A program made the position numbers and the translations under genes. The notes beneath the pieces were generated by a model. It saw only the letters and a program-made list of their open reading frames with translations. It ran no database searches and was not told the origin of the DNA. Shown here one piece after another: positions 1 to 9,500 of a stretch of 64,000 bases of DNA. This DNA comes from Leptospira montravelensis (GTDB lineage Bacteria; Spirochaetota; Leptospiria; Leptospirales; Leptospiraceae). The DNA is taken from positions 273,501-337,500 of the forward strand of contig NZ_RQFO01000016.1 in NCBI RefSeq assembly GCF_004770045.1. Direction: 5' to 3'. Position 1 is the stretch's first letter. Every line of letters begins with the position of its first letter.

Positions 1-2
1 CT

Positions 3-95
3 TCTCCTATTTTGGATACAGTGAAAACTTTAACCGGCAAAAATCCAATTTCTTTTAGCCAATATGCAAAAGAAAATGCAAATGCTTGGAAATAA
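3..95 (+). CDS. C-terminal end of an NmrA-like NAD(P)-binding oxidoreductase (partial)
   Basis: The reading frame is open from the left edge and ends at TAA 93-95; about 30 residues are present. The end contains a TGKNPISFSQYAKENANAW-type sequence, which resembles the C-terminus of NmrA/SDR-like NAD(P)-binding proteins, where a TG-x-P-x-(S/T)-F segment is followed by a short helix ending in W or F. The cofactor-binding part lies outside the window, so function is inferred from this short tail only. Confidence 0.5.
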   Translation, partial: SPILDTVKTLTGKNPISFSQYAKENANAWK

Positions 96-145
96 AAATT
101 CAAACATTTAAATTTGAATCGATAACATTAAGTTTGGATTGAATT

Positions 146-1318
146 TTAATCTGGGATTAGGATCCGGTTGGCAGCTCCGCCAGCTGGATCTTCCAGTATA
201 TTTCTTAAAAGTAATTTACGGAATGGTAAAAAAACTGATCCGCTAACATTTACATGGTTTTTATAAAATTTTCTGGTAGGTATGACTTTTTTCTGTTTTA
301 AACTGATAGGGTCATAAATATGTAATCCAGAATTTCTAACCCAAACAAGCTCTCCTTCTTTCCAAAACCCTAATTTATGGCCATGTGTCCCCCATTTCGA
401 TTTTTTAACATCTGCAAGGTTGTCAGTATTGTACATTCGCACTTCCCCAGTATCTGCTGCGGCCATATACAAAAACTTTCCATCTTTCGAAAAACTAATT
501 CCATAAGGAGTTGAAGGAATAGGAAACTCTTGAAAAGAGTTTTGATCAACTTTATATAAATATCCAAGCGGATTTCTTTTTTGGAATGCTTCCGTATAAC
601 AAGCAATTACGATTTGTTTTGATTCCGGATGAAATTCTGGTGTGTAAGGATAAAATTTTGATTTGTATTCCTTTAATTTTGACAAATTTTTATTTTGAAT
701 TTTGTATATAAAGGCAGTAACATCTTCAGATTCATCGTCTTTTAAATTTGCATCCACTGCAAAGGTAAAATATCCAGTATTATCCTCTTGTGAATACCCG
801 ATGACGGAACTTTGGGCAAAAGACTTTTTATCATTCTCTTCTATTTCAAAAATTGGTTCCACCACATCTATTTGGTTTGTAGTCAAATCCCAGCCGATAA
901 AAAAATATCTTTTTGCGTTCACAGACTTATGTTTATTTTCGATAACGAACCCTGCACGATTTGATTTTTCATCATAAAATAAAAACTCATATACTGTTAA
1001 AGGCAAACGTTTTCCTTGTGTTTCTAATTGTCCAAGGAATTGAGTTGGTTGAGAAATATAATAAGCTTCTAATGGAATGGGTCTATAAATTTTTAACTTA
1101 GTCTCAATATCATAAAAATACAATCCAGGTTCATCAAAATCTGCTGTTTTACCCAAATAAATCCACTTCCCATCATTCGTAAAGAATGGAGAATTACCTT
1201 CAACAAATGTTGGTCGCACATTAAAATCAGTAGCAAAAGAAAATTCCGATTCTATGTTTTGTGCTGATAAGGAAATTCCAAAACAAAGAAGGAAGGCAAA
1301 AAATATATTATAACGCAT
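146..1318 (-). CDS. Secreted beta-propeller-like protein of unknown function
   Basis: 390 residues. The start is set at the ATG at 1318 because a GGAG motif lies 6 bases upstream; a TTG further upstream is less likely. The N-terminus is a classic signal peptide (MRYNIFFAFLLCFGISLSA then QN), so the product is exported. The mature part holds repeated strand-rich segments with patterns such as NDGKWIYLG, SKDGKFLYMAAADTGEVRMY and HIYDPISLKQ, typical of WD40/YVTN-like propeller blades that report values per blade. No catalytic residues were recognised. It stands alone, separated from the next minus-strand gene by 118 bases. Confidence 0.6.
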   Translation of the reverse strand: MRYNIFFAFLLCFGISLSAQNIESEFSFATDFNVRPTFVEGNSPFFTNDGKWIYLGKTADFDEPGLYFYDIETKLKIYRPIPLEAYYISQPTQFLGQLETQGKRLPLTVYEFLFYDEKSNRAGFVIENKHKSVNAKRYFFIGWDLTTNQIDVVEPIFEIEENDKKSFAQSSVIGYSQEDNTGYFTFAVDANLKDDESEDVTAFIYKIQNKNLSKLKEYKSKFYPYTPEFHPESKQIVIACYTEAFQKRNPLGYLYKVDQNSFQEFPIPSTPYGISFSKDGKFLYMAAADTGEVRMYNTDNLADVKKSKWGTHGHKLGFWKEGELVWVRNSGLHIYDPISLKQKKVIPTRKFYKNHVNVSGSVFLPFRKLLLRNILEDPAGGAANRILIPD

Positions 1319-1436
1319 AAAGGTCTCCAATGTTTTTTTGTATGATGGAAAATACTAAAGGAAAAATTATTTTCTACAACTATTGTTTACACTAAAGTCA
1401 AAAAATAATTTTGCTAATAGAAAAATCTAATTTCTG

Positions 1437-1847
1437 TTACTTACAATTTTCCAATTGGGCCAATTCTGCAATCAACCAATTTGCGGAAGGTATTTCCTTA
1501 CCTTGGGAAAGTTTAACCAGGTATGGAGTACCTGTTAAAAATGATTTTGATGCAATTTTTTCTATGAAAAGTTTTGCCGTCCAATCTTTAGGATTGGGAG
1601 CAAAAATAGAACTTTTAGCTTCTTCTAATTTATAACGAAGATGTTTTTCTGCTTCTTCTGGCGTATGAGTATCTCCGTTACGAATAAAACTGCCTTGTAT
1701 TTTCCCCACTTTCTTTAAAAGTTTTTCAATCTTTTGCTCTTCCGTTAATGGAAAACATGATTCCGTTTTTCCATATAAATATGAGTTTAAAAGGACCGAA
1801 CAAAATAAAATTATAAATATATACCAATTAATTCTTAGAACCATCAT
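1437..1847 (-). CDS. DUF5329 family exported protein
   Basis: 136 residues. The start is placed at the ATG at 1847, with AAGG about 7 bases upstream. A hydrophobic N-terminal segment (residues about 5-22) is a signal peptide or anchor. The body has the family pattern: a helix with EEQKIEKLLKKVG, then GSFIRNGDTHTPEEAEKHLR, a central FIEKIASKSFLTGTPYLV and a terminal PSANWLIAELAQLE. These blocks match DUF5329, a family of small periplasmic proteins without known biochemical function. It is monocistronic. Confidence 0.7.
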   Translation of the reverse strand: MMVLRINWYIFIILFCSVLLNSYLYGKTESCFPLTEEQKIEKLLKKVGKIQGSFIRNGDTHTPEEAEKHLRYKLEEAKSSIFAPNPKDWTAKLFIEKIASKSFLTGTPYLVKLSQGKEIPSANWLIAELAQLENCK

Positions 1848-1967
1848 AAACAAACCTTTGCATATATAATTTTACAGTATTGTTAGTATCCCAAATCATT
1901 ATAAATAGAAAACAATGAAAATCAATATTTATAATAATTTTTTATACTTACCATTGAAAAAGTCCGA

Positions 1968-2024
1968 TGACTGAAAGTCAGAGATAAATGACTGCCGGTT
2001 GTTTCCAATTGACCTGAAGTCAAT
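1968..2024. promoter_or_regulatory. Two TGAC-N5-GTCA inverted repeats upstream of a TetR gene
   Basis: TGACTGAAAGTCA lies at 1968-1980 and ATTGACCTGAAGTCAAT at 2008-2024. Both contain TGAC, five bases, GTCA, and their centres are 42 bases apart, about four helical turns. They sit in the leader of the TetR-family gene that starts at 2074, so autoregulation is the simplest reading. Seen: the repeats. Inferred: binding by the adjacent regulator. Confidence 0.5.
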
Positions 2025-2073
2025 AGGATGTTTTTTTCTAGCTTATTTTTTTAGATTTTCCCATATTGGAGGT

Positions 2074-2745
2074 ATGAGCCGCGCACCGATGGCAGAACGA
2101 TCTCCCAAAAAAAGAGCAGTATTGGAAAAAGACAAACTTTCCAAACGAACATCGATTCTTCAATCCGCGGCCTTTCTTTTGCAAAAAAAAGATTGGGCAG
2201 AACTATCTATGGATGAAGTTGCCAAACGAGCAAAAATTGCAAAAGGGACTTTGTATCTTTACTTTCCTACAAAGGAAGATCTTTGTCTTCGTGTCCATAA
2301 TGCAGATTATGAAGTTTGGTTTTTAGATATGGAGACATTTTTAACAGAAACCAAAGTAGTGAATGCGGAAGTATTTTCGAATTGGTTTGTCGACTCAATG
2401 GATAGACATGTACGTTTTTTAAAGTTATTGCCTATCGTTCCAACCATATTAGAAAAAAATGCAAGTGTAGAAACCATTCGCGAATTCAAACGAAGTTTAA
2501 AAAGTCAGATATTTAGAATCCTGCCACTTTTAATTCAAGTTTTTCCTTTTTTAAAAGAACAATCGGCATTTTTATTTTTGATGCAATGTCATGCATTAGC
2601 TGTTGGATCTTGGTCTCATGGATTCCCATCTAACCAAGTCAAGGATGCTGTCAAAGAAGATGGATTAGCTATGTTCGTATTAGATTATAAACTTTTCCTT
2701 AGAACATCTATTCTTACATTACTAAACGGATACAAAAATACTTAA
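2074..2745 (+). CDS. TetR/AcrR family transcriptional regulator
   Basis: 223 residues from the ATG at 2074. The preceding GGAGG is very close (one base), so a start at 2089 is also possible; an upstream in-frame extension lacks homology-like sequence. The N-terminal helix-turn-helix is clear: ILQSAAFLLQKKDW, then MDEVAKRAKIAKGTLYLYF and PTKEDLCLRV. The C-terminal ligand domain is all-helical and not assignable to a ligand. Two inverted repeats at 1968-2024 are probable operators. It converges on the sulfatase-like gene with a 4-base overlap, so no obvious target operon lies next to it apart from itself. Confidence 0.85.
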   Translation: MSRAPMAERSPKKRAVLEKDKLSKRTSILQSAAFLLQKKDWAELSMDEVAKRAKIAKGTLYLYFPTKEDLCLRVHNADYEVWFLDMETFLTETKVVNAEVFSNWFVDSMDRHVRFLKLLPIVPTILEKNASVETIREFKRSLKSQIFRILPLLIQVFPFLKEQSAFLFLMQCHALAVGSWSHGFPSNQVKDAVKEDGLAMFVLDYKLFLRTSILTLLNGYKNT

Positions 2746-4415
2746 CGGATTCCAGTATATATCTGATTGACTACCTTTTGTTTTAAGTGAACATCAAAAA
2801 CTTGCTTTCGATTATTTTCATCGTGGTCCATTTGAAACAACTGATCACGATCACTATGGTAAATATATTTTTTGTCAGATGTAATCAAAGATTTTTGAAT
2901 TTCCGAATTCCAAGTTTTTAAAAATAAACTTAATTCATAATTTGGTACGAAAAAGTTATTTTCTTGCATTGAGTTTTCTTGATTTTGAATTGAATTTAAT
3001 AAACTAAGGATCGTTGTTTTAAAATCTACAGACGATCCTAATTTGGGAATATATATCTGACTTGATTTAAGAAAATAAAATAAAAAAGGAACATCTGTTT
3101 CCTGATTGTATAATGAATAGTTGTGAGCATGGGCTCCTTCTTCTCCAAAAGATTCTCCATGATCAGCTGCTATAATTAATAGTGTTTCTCGATCTACATT
3201 TTCTTTCCAAAAAGAAATAATAGAATCCAATACTTTTACTTCCTCTCCTAATGAAACCTTATGACGAACAGATGGTGATATCCATTGCGAATCAGAGCCC
3301 TGCGTTGAAACAAAATATGGACTATGTGTTTGGCTTAGACCAATCAAAATAAACAAAGGACTGTTAGTTTTTAGGTTAATCTTTCTTTGTGCTGCAAGAA
3401 TTACACGATCGTCCATTCCCCAACTAAATGAGGAATACAAAGAACCATACTCTTTTTCTAATATAGTTTTATCTAATACAGTTTGAAAAATTCTTGGAAA
3501 GAACTTTTCCATTCCTTCAAAGTAAATGGATTGTGTATAAATCATAATGGTTTGGTAATTATGATTTTTTTCTAATTGTATGGGCAAACTACCTTCCAAT
3601 AAATACTCTTCCAATTTTATGCGAGTTTGATTAAGTTGTGGCTGCCCAGTCATCCATGTGAATAAACTTTTAGAAGTATGTGGCATGGGAATCCAAAAAT
3701 GAGATCCATTCAATACAGAAAAATCAATGTACTTTGATGTTTGAGTAGCTAATTGTTTTCTAGAAACTCCTTCTAGTATAACAAAAACAATATTTGGTTT
3801 CTCTGGTATAGATGACAAAACCGTCTTAACTCGTTTCGATTGCAAATTACTTAAAGGCGATGGATTGCTAACGTCCAAACCCTCCATCTCGGAATGATAT
3901 GAAAGAAAAAACAAAATCACTACTGACAATGGGATTAAAATCTTTTTTCGAGTCGTAAATAAAATCCAATAAAATCCTAGCAACAAAAGGAACCACTGTG
4001 ATAACTTCCATTGATATAAAAATCCGATCAAATCAGTGATCAAAAGTTCAATGTGATTAAAAAAATAAATAAACAACTCAAAATTTACGGCCGTTTGATA
4101 TACTTGTTGGTAAACAATTAGTATTACATATAAACTCCATATTGTGGATCGAAATATTTTATTAAGTAGATTTCTATGGACTTGTTTATATTTTAAATAA
4201 ACTTCTAAAACTAAAACAAAAATTGTGAATGCATTAAGAAAAAGTCCATGAAAATAAAACCAAACTCCTAAGGAATATGAATGTAGTCCTTGAAAAAAAT
4301 ATAAAAACAAATAATTATAAAACAAAGGTATATTTTCCCAATTTAAAAACAGCTCAGAGTATTTAAACTTATTTAACTTCAAAATCGACAGTTGCCTTTT
4401 GCACTTCGCCGTCAT
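2742..4415 (-). CDS. Membrane sulfatase/LTA-synthase-like alkaline phosphatase superfamily enzyme
   Basis: Up to 557 residues. Several hydrophobic segments occupy roughly residues 30-180, followed by a periplasmic catalytic domain. Superfamily signatures are present: NIVFVILEGVSRKQL (entry strand plus nucleophile region), SQTHSPYF, and IIAADHGESFGEEGAHAHN, which supplies metal-binding Asp/His residues. This architecture is that of LtaS/EptA-like phosphotransferases or sulfatases that modify envelope polymers; the substrate cannot be told. The ATG at 4415 overlaps the end of pbpC by 47 bases and has no good ribosome site, so a TTG about 30 bases downstream is an alternative start. It is the last gene of the alpha-2-macroglobulin/PBP1C operon. 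Confidence 0.7.
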   Translation of the reverse strand: MTAKCKRQLSILKLNKFKYSELFLNWENIPLFYNYLFLYFFQGLHSYSLGVWFYFHGLFLNAFTIFVLVLEVYLKYKQVHRNLLNKIFRSTIWSLYVILIVYQQVYQTAVNFELFIYFFNHIELLITDLIGFLYQWKLSQWFLLLLGFYWILFTTRKKILIPLSVVILFFLSYHSEMEGLDVSNPSPLSNLQSKRVKTVLSSIPEKPNIVFVILEGVSRKQLATQTSKYIDFSVLNGSHFWIPMPHTSKSLFTWMTGQPQLNQTRIKLEEYLLEGSLPIQLEKNHNYQTIMIYTQSIYFEGMEKFFPRIFQTVLDKTILEKEYGSLYSSFSWGMDDRVILAAQRKINLKTNSPLFILIGLSQTHSPYFVSTQGSDSQWISPSVRHKVSLGEEVKVLDSIISFWKENVDRETLLIIAADHGESFGEEGAHAHNYSLYNQETDVPFLFYFLKSSQIYIPKLGSSVDFKTTILSLLNSIQNQENSMQENNFFVPNYELSLFLKTWNSEIQKSLITSDKKYIYHSDRDQLFQMDHDENNRKQVFDVHLKQKVVNQIYTGIR

Positions 4416-6558
4416 ACAAAACTAATGATTGTTTTCCACGTAAGATCGGCAAACGTAAGTCACCATTGGGCGATGGCAAAAGTTCTTTTTCACCATTCCA
4501 AACAAGTTTAGGTTCTTTTAAGGTTTTGATTTCACGAATGCGTATAGGAATACTTTGTGTTTCTTTTTCATACGAAGGATGATATAAGTAAATTTGGCCT
4601 GCTGAAGGATAAACAAACCCGACGCCTAATACGGATGATTTCGTACCTTTCCTATGTTCATTACAAAACTCCGGAGGTAAGATTTGTTTTCTTACTTTTA
4701 GCGAAATTGTGGGACACCTATCCGTAGCGATTTTTCCTGTTAAACGACAAAAACTTTTTGTTTCAGTGAAGTGAGAAGTATAATCTTGTTTTGGTTTAGC
4801 TTTCATTAAATTTCGAAAAATATTTTGTACAATACGTCCAGCACCAAACGAACCAGAAACATCCATTGTCCGTTCACCTGAAAAATTTCCAACCCAAGCA
4901 CCAACCACATATCTTTCGTTAAATGCAACCGTCCATGAATTTCTATAATCTTTAGATGTCCCCGTTTTAACTGAAACTGGAAAAGGAAAGTCCAAATAAC
5001 TTCTCCGGCCGAAGGCTCTCTGTCGTAGTTTAGGGTCTTTCAAAACAAACTTAATTTCTTCTGCAGTTTCAGCAGAAAATAAACGTACATTTGACCCATA
5101 ATATAAAGGTTTTTTATCTATAGTACCAAGATGAATTTTAGGCAGAATACCGTTCAATAAAAATGTTCCATAAGCTCGTGTTAGCTGCAAAAGACTGGTC
5201 CCCCCAGCTCCTAAAGCTAAACCCGGCCCATAAAACTGAGGAGATTCTTTTAAGTGCGAAAATCCTGCTGATTGTAAAAATCGATAAAAGGTTGTAACGC
5301 CAATTTGGTTAATTGCAGTTACCGCCGGAATGTTTCTTGAATTACCCAGTGCCTCAGCTAGCGTTAAATCTCCCCAATACCTTAAGTCTGCGTTTCTTGG
5401 AAGATAGTTCCCCCCCTGTCCAAGTGAAAAAGAATATTTTTCATCAGAAAAGATAGAATTTACACTATAATATCCTTTCTCAATAGCATTAGCATATAAC
5501 AAAGGTTTAAGTGTACTTCCAGCATCCCTATACGCCAAACTACCATTAACCATTCCATTTCCATTTTCAAAAAAATTTTTGGAACCAATCATTGCTTTTA
5601 GTTCTAACTCTTCCTCAGTTCCCGGAATTCGTTCGAGTACAATTGCAGAAGCATTTGATACGTTCCATCTAGAAAGACCTTCTAACTCGGAATTTACAAT
5701 CGAATGTAATTCTGAGTTAAGTTCTGAGGACAAAGAAGAAACAAATTCTTCTGAAGGGATAGAAATCAACTTACGAATCCAATTTAGAAAATGTTGGTTT
5801 TCGCCTTTTAATTCTTCTGCCAAATCCGATTTAATTTTGAAATCAGGATTTACGATTAGTTCGTTTGGATCATTTAACGTTGGTAATTCGTAAGGAATTC
5901 TCTTGATTAAATTATTATATCGAATCGATAATTCTTCTAAGCCAGGTTTGTTTTTTCGAATTAATACAGCTAAATATACAGTCTCTTCAATAGACAAAAA
6001 GCGAATATGTTTTCCAAATAATGCAAGCGAGGCGGAAGGGAATCCTACAAGATTCGAATGAATGGATACAGAATTTAGATAAGCCTCTAAAATTTCTGAT
6101 TTCGTAAGCCAAATTTCGTATCGTATCGCTTCGAAGATCTCAAAAGATTTTCTCAAAAAAAATGGAAAGGAACGAATCTCTGGATTTTGAATCCGAACCA
6201 ATTGCATGGTGATCGTAGATGCACCACCTCTTTTGCCTTTTGAAAAAAGATAAGATTGAATAGAATTAATACCCGCCAATAGGTCAACACCATGATGGGA
6301 ATTAAATCGTTTGTCTTCGGCAGTCTTTATAATTTCCGAAACAAAGTTCGGATACTCTCGAAATTTTTGCCAATCTTGTTTGGTTTGGGATAAATTTTTC
6401 CCTCTACCAATTAGCTTTCCTTCTTCTGTAAGGATTCGGACCGTGGATTGATTGCGCAATGACTCAAAATTAATGGGTCTTAATAAAAAGGCTGCTGAGG
6501 TGAGGAGAATTCCTACACCTAACAGAATAACTATTATTCTTAATTTTTTGATTATCAA
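4369..6558 (-). CDS. pbpC: Penicillin-binding protein 1C (bifunctional glycosyltransferase/transpeptidase)
   Basis: 729 residues starting with TTG at 6558, which overlaps the stop of the upstream alpha-2-macroglobulin gene (TTGA). An N-terminal membrane anchor (residues about 5-27) is followed by a GT51 glycosyltransferase domain with EDKRFNSHHGVD (catalytic Glu81) and GGASTITMQLVR. The transpeptidase domain has S348-T-L-K351, S407-R-N409 and K531-T-G533. A C-terminal PBP1C-type domain follows. All catalytic motifs are intact. PBP1C paired with a bacterial alpha-2-macroglobulin is a widespread arrangement; the pair is thought to protect and repair the envelope after protease or phage attack. 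Confidence 0.93.
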   Translation of the reverse strand: MIIKKLRIIVILLGVGILLTSAAFLLRPINFESLRNQSTVRILTEEGKLIGRGKNLSQTKQDWQKFREYPNFVSEIIKTAEDKRFNSHHGVDLLAGINSIQSYLFSKGKRGGASTITMQLVRIQNPEIRSFPFFLRKSFEIFEAIRYEIWLTKSEILEAYLNSVSIHSNLVGFPSASLALFGKHIRFLSIEETVYLAVLIRKNKPGLEELSIRYNNLIKRIPYELPTLNDPNELIVNPDFKIKSDLAEELKGENQHFLNWIRKLISIPSEEFVSSLSSELNSELHSIVNSELEGLSRWNVSNASAIVLERIPGTEEELELKAMIGSKNFFENGNGMVNGSLAYRDAGSTLKPLLYANAIEKGYYSVNSIFSDEKYSFSLGQGGNYLPRNADLRYWGDLTLAEALGNSRNIPAVTAINQIGVTTFYRFLQSAGFSHLKESPQFYGPGLALGAGGTSLLQLTRAYGTFLLNGILPKIHLGTIDKKPLYYGSNVRLFSAETAEEIKFVLKDPKLRQRAFGRRSYLDFPFPVSVKTGTSKDYRNSWTVAFNERYVVGAWVGNFSGERTMDVSGSFGAGRIVQNIFRNLMKAKPKQDYTSHFTETKSFCRLTGKIATDRCPTISLKVRKQILPPEFCNEHRKGTKSSVLGVGFVYPSAGQIYLYHPSYEKETQSIPIRIREIKTLKEPKLVWNGEKELLPSPNGDLRLPILRGKQSLVLYDGEVQKATVDFEVK

Positions 6559-9500
6559 TCCACTTTCACTCGAATCGTACTTGTATTGCCATAAAACTGT
6601 GGAAGATACATCAAAAATGTTTTTGAGGCTGGCAAAATTGAATTTCCTTTTGCGACAGGTCTAAGTATATAATTAAACTCTGTTTCCCCTTTGGAAAGCC
6701 TATCTTCAGAAAAAATGACACGATCATCTCTATATTCTTTAAATCCACCATAATAATTTTCAGTAACTTCTGTTTCCTCTGCATCAGATTTTTTTTCTGT
6801 CAAAAAGGAAGTGTTCACAATTTCCGTATTACTCGGAATAGGATCAACAATCATAACAAAGGCATGATCCGTGTTACTCAATATTTTTACTTTCACCAGA
6901 TAAGTAGATCCTCTTTGGAGATTAGTCACTTCTTTTAAAATAGGATTACCATTGGAATCTCTTCCATCAATTCGATACAATATTTTACGAATTTCCAAAC
7001 CATTAAACTTCTGTGTGGTGGTATCTTTAACCGGCACATACATTAACCGAGATTGAAAATAAAGTCTTCCTTCAGAACTTGTGCGTTTAAATAACAAAGG
7101 TCTTCCAGAAGGATCTTTGGAATCGAACAATCGATCAAATGTAATTTCTTCTTTATAGATAGAATCTGATGAAGGAGAAAACGATTCATTAATTAAAGTT
7201 TTTTCCCCAAAAACAGCCTGTCCTTCTGTGTCTATTGATGTTGATTCAAAACGATTTCGATATTCTGCTAAGGCAAGAGCTATGGTTCCAACGCTGTGAC
7301 TGTCAGACCAAAAATGATTTTGCCGATTCATCATAATGGATTTTACTAAATCCACGATCCGAGGATTTTTTGAATCCACTCTTAACAACAAACGTAAATA
7401 ATTCCCGAGTACTGTTGAAGAGTTATAATAGGAATAATAGAATTTTTCTTCCGCATTATCATTTAAAGGTTTTAATGTGAAAAGCTCCTTTTCATATGAT
7501 ATGTACTTTGTGAATTCAGAAAATAACTTTTTAAACACAGAATCTGAATCGTAAGATTCAAGTTTATGTGTGTCTGCATATGAGATAAGAAAAATACCAC
7601 GCGACTTTAAATTCAATTCTTCAAAGTGATCAATAAGAGTTTTTTCTAATGAACGTACCTCTTTTTTGTCTTTCGAAAGAACAGAATAAATCAAACTAAG
7701 AGTTTGATAAGAGTTGATTGATGTTTCTGTCGGATTCTTTACATAACTTTGTAAATATTGAATCGCAGATTGGTATGCTGGTGAATTTGATCTTTTACCT
7801 TTCTCTTTTGCAATCTGCATTACAGAAACAACATACGCAGTCAAATAAGGATAACCTGTACGCCCAGAGCCTTTCCAAACTTTAAAACTACCATCTGATG
7901 CTTGGAATTCGGACATCTCATCTAAAAACAATTTTTCTATTTGTGTAAAATCATAAGAATCTTTTGAGGGGGCCTTATATTGAAATTCATTTAATAACTC
8001 ACCTGCACTCAAAGAAAGTAGGTAAGCAGAGGTTCTTTGTTCCATGCAGAAATAAGGATTAGATTCATAAAAATCAAAAGCAGATTTTAATGCAGTCAGA
8101 GCAGTTCCCGACATCCGAATATCCAGTGAACCTTTGTTAAGTAAAATGGAATCCTTTTTAGGAACTGTGATTAAAGTTTTAAATTCAGAATCAGTGTAAC
8201 CAGAAAACTGAACAGCCGTTACTGGATCAAATTCTTTGATGGGAACATATACAACTAAAGAATCAGAAAGGTCTGATTTTTTCAATTCAACAAAGTCTGA
8301 AATATTCTCTGGTTCGACGGAAATTTGATAAGACAATTGAATCTCATCCCTAGGATGATCCAATTTAAGTTTAATATACTGTGATTCTGAAATTTGAAAA
8401 GTGCGAAGGACTTCTTTGGTTTGGCCAGCCGCTAATTCAATCGAAGACCAACCTTTGTTCTCTGATAATAACTCAGAATCAATTTTGTATTTAAACTTTC
8501 CTTTTTTCTTAGTATTATTAGTGATACTACCACCTAACTCTAAACTATCACCAACACGAATGAAACGCGCCACTGTTTTTTGTAAAACTAAATTCTTTTT
8601 AACGGTAAACTCTGCGTTGGAAGCACCAAATTTTCCGTTCGCTGAAGATGCAACCATGACTCGAAATGTTGTTAGATTATCAGGTAATATAAAAGTTAAA
8701 TCTGCATTTCCGTTGCTATCGGTAACTACCACAGGATTCCAATAAGCTGTGTATCTAAAGTCTTTTCTTGCTCCCGATTCTGATTCCGCTGAAAATCCAC
8801 CTCCCGAATCTTCACCATAATCTCCACCAGGACTATCTCCTTTGTTTTCGTATATATAATGTTTTATGATCATACTGCGAAGTTCAAAAGTTTTTATCAT
8901 ATTATACCAATATTGATAAAACATTTGTACTGGGCTTTGAAAGGAATAACCAACCAAATCTAAAACTCCCCGATCTGCTACCGACACGGTAAGTTCTGCA
9001 CCAGGAGTTGATTGGATAGATAACTTCACTTGTTCTCTTGGTTGATATTCTTTTTTGTCAGTTTTTATTACGACAGGAGCAGTTCTGGATGCTAAGTTTA
9101 CCTTTAAAGTAACGGAACCAGTCTTTGCTTTAGGAGCACCTAAGTCATGTTCGTTGAATTCTTTTATATCTTCTGCAGAAAGCCCTGCTGGAACAGGCAA
9201 TCTTCCAGACAACATCACTACGTTAACGTCAACATTGGGTAAATAGGATTCTTCAATAGGAATTTCTAATGGAGCACTGTTTCCTTTCATCAAAAATGAT
9301 TTTTTATAATAAACAGAATCTCTTTCTACTGTTACGATCACACGGGCATTCTGCAAAGGTGATTTAATTAAAATTTTTGCCTTTTCTCCAATTCTATATT
9401 CTTGTTTATCAGAACGTAACTCAATGGAATCATCTCCACGAAAGTCCCAAGTGTAATAAGATTCTTTTTCATACGCATAAAAATCTACACGTGAAAAAAC

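Noticed and set aside
8401..8745. Open frame antisense to the alpha-2-macroglobulin gene, and many similar antisense frames in other genes
   Set aside because: They lie fully inside well-supported genes, lack ribosome sites and have no family-like sequence.
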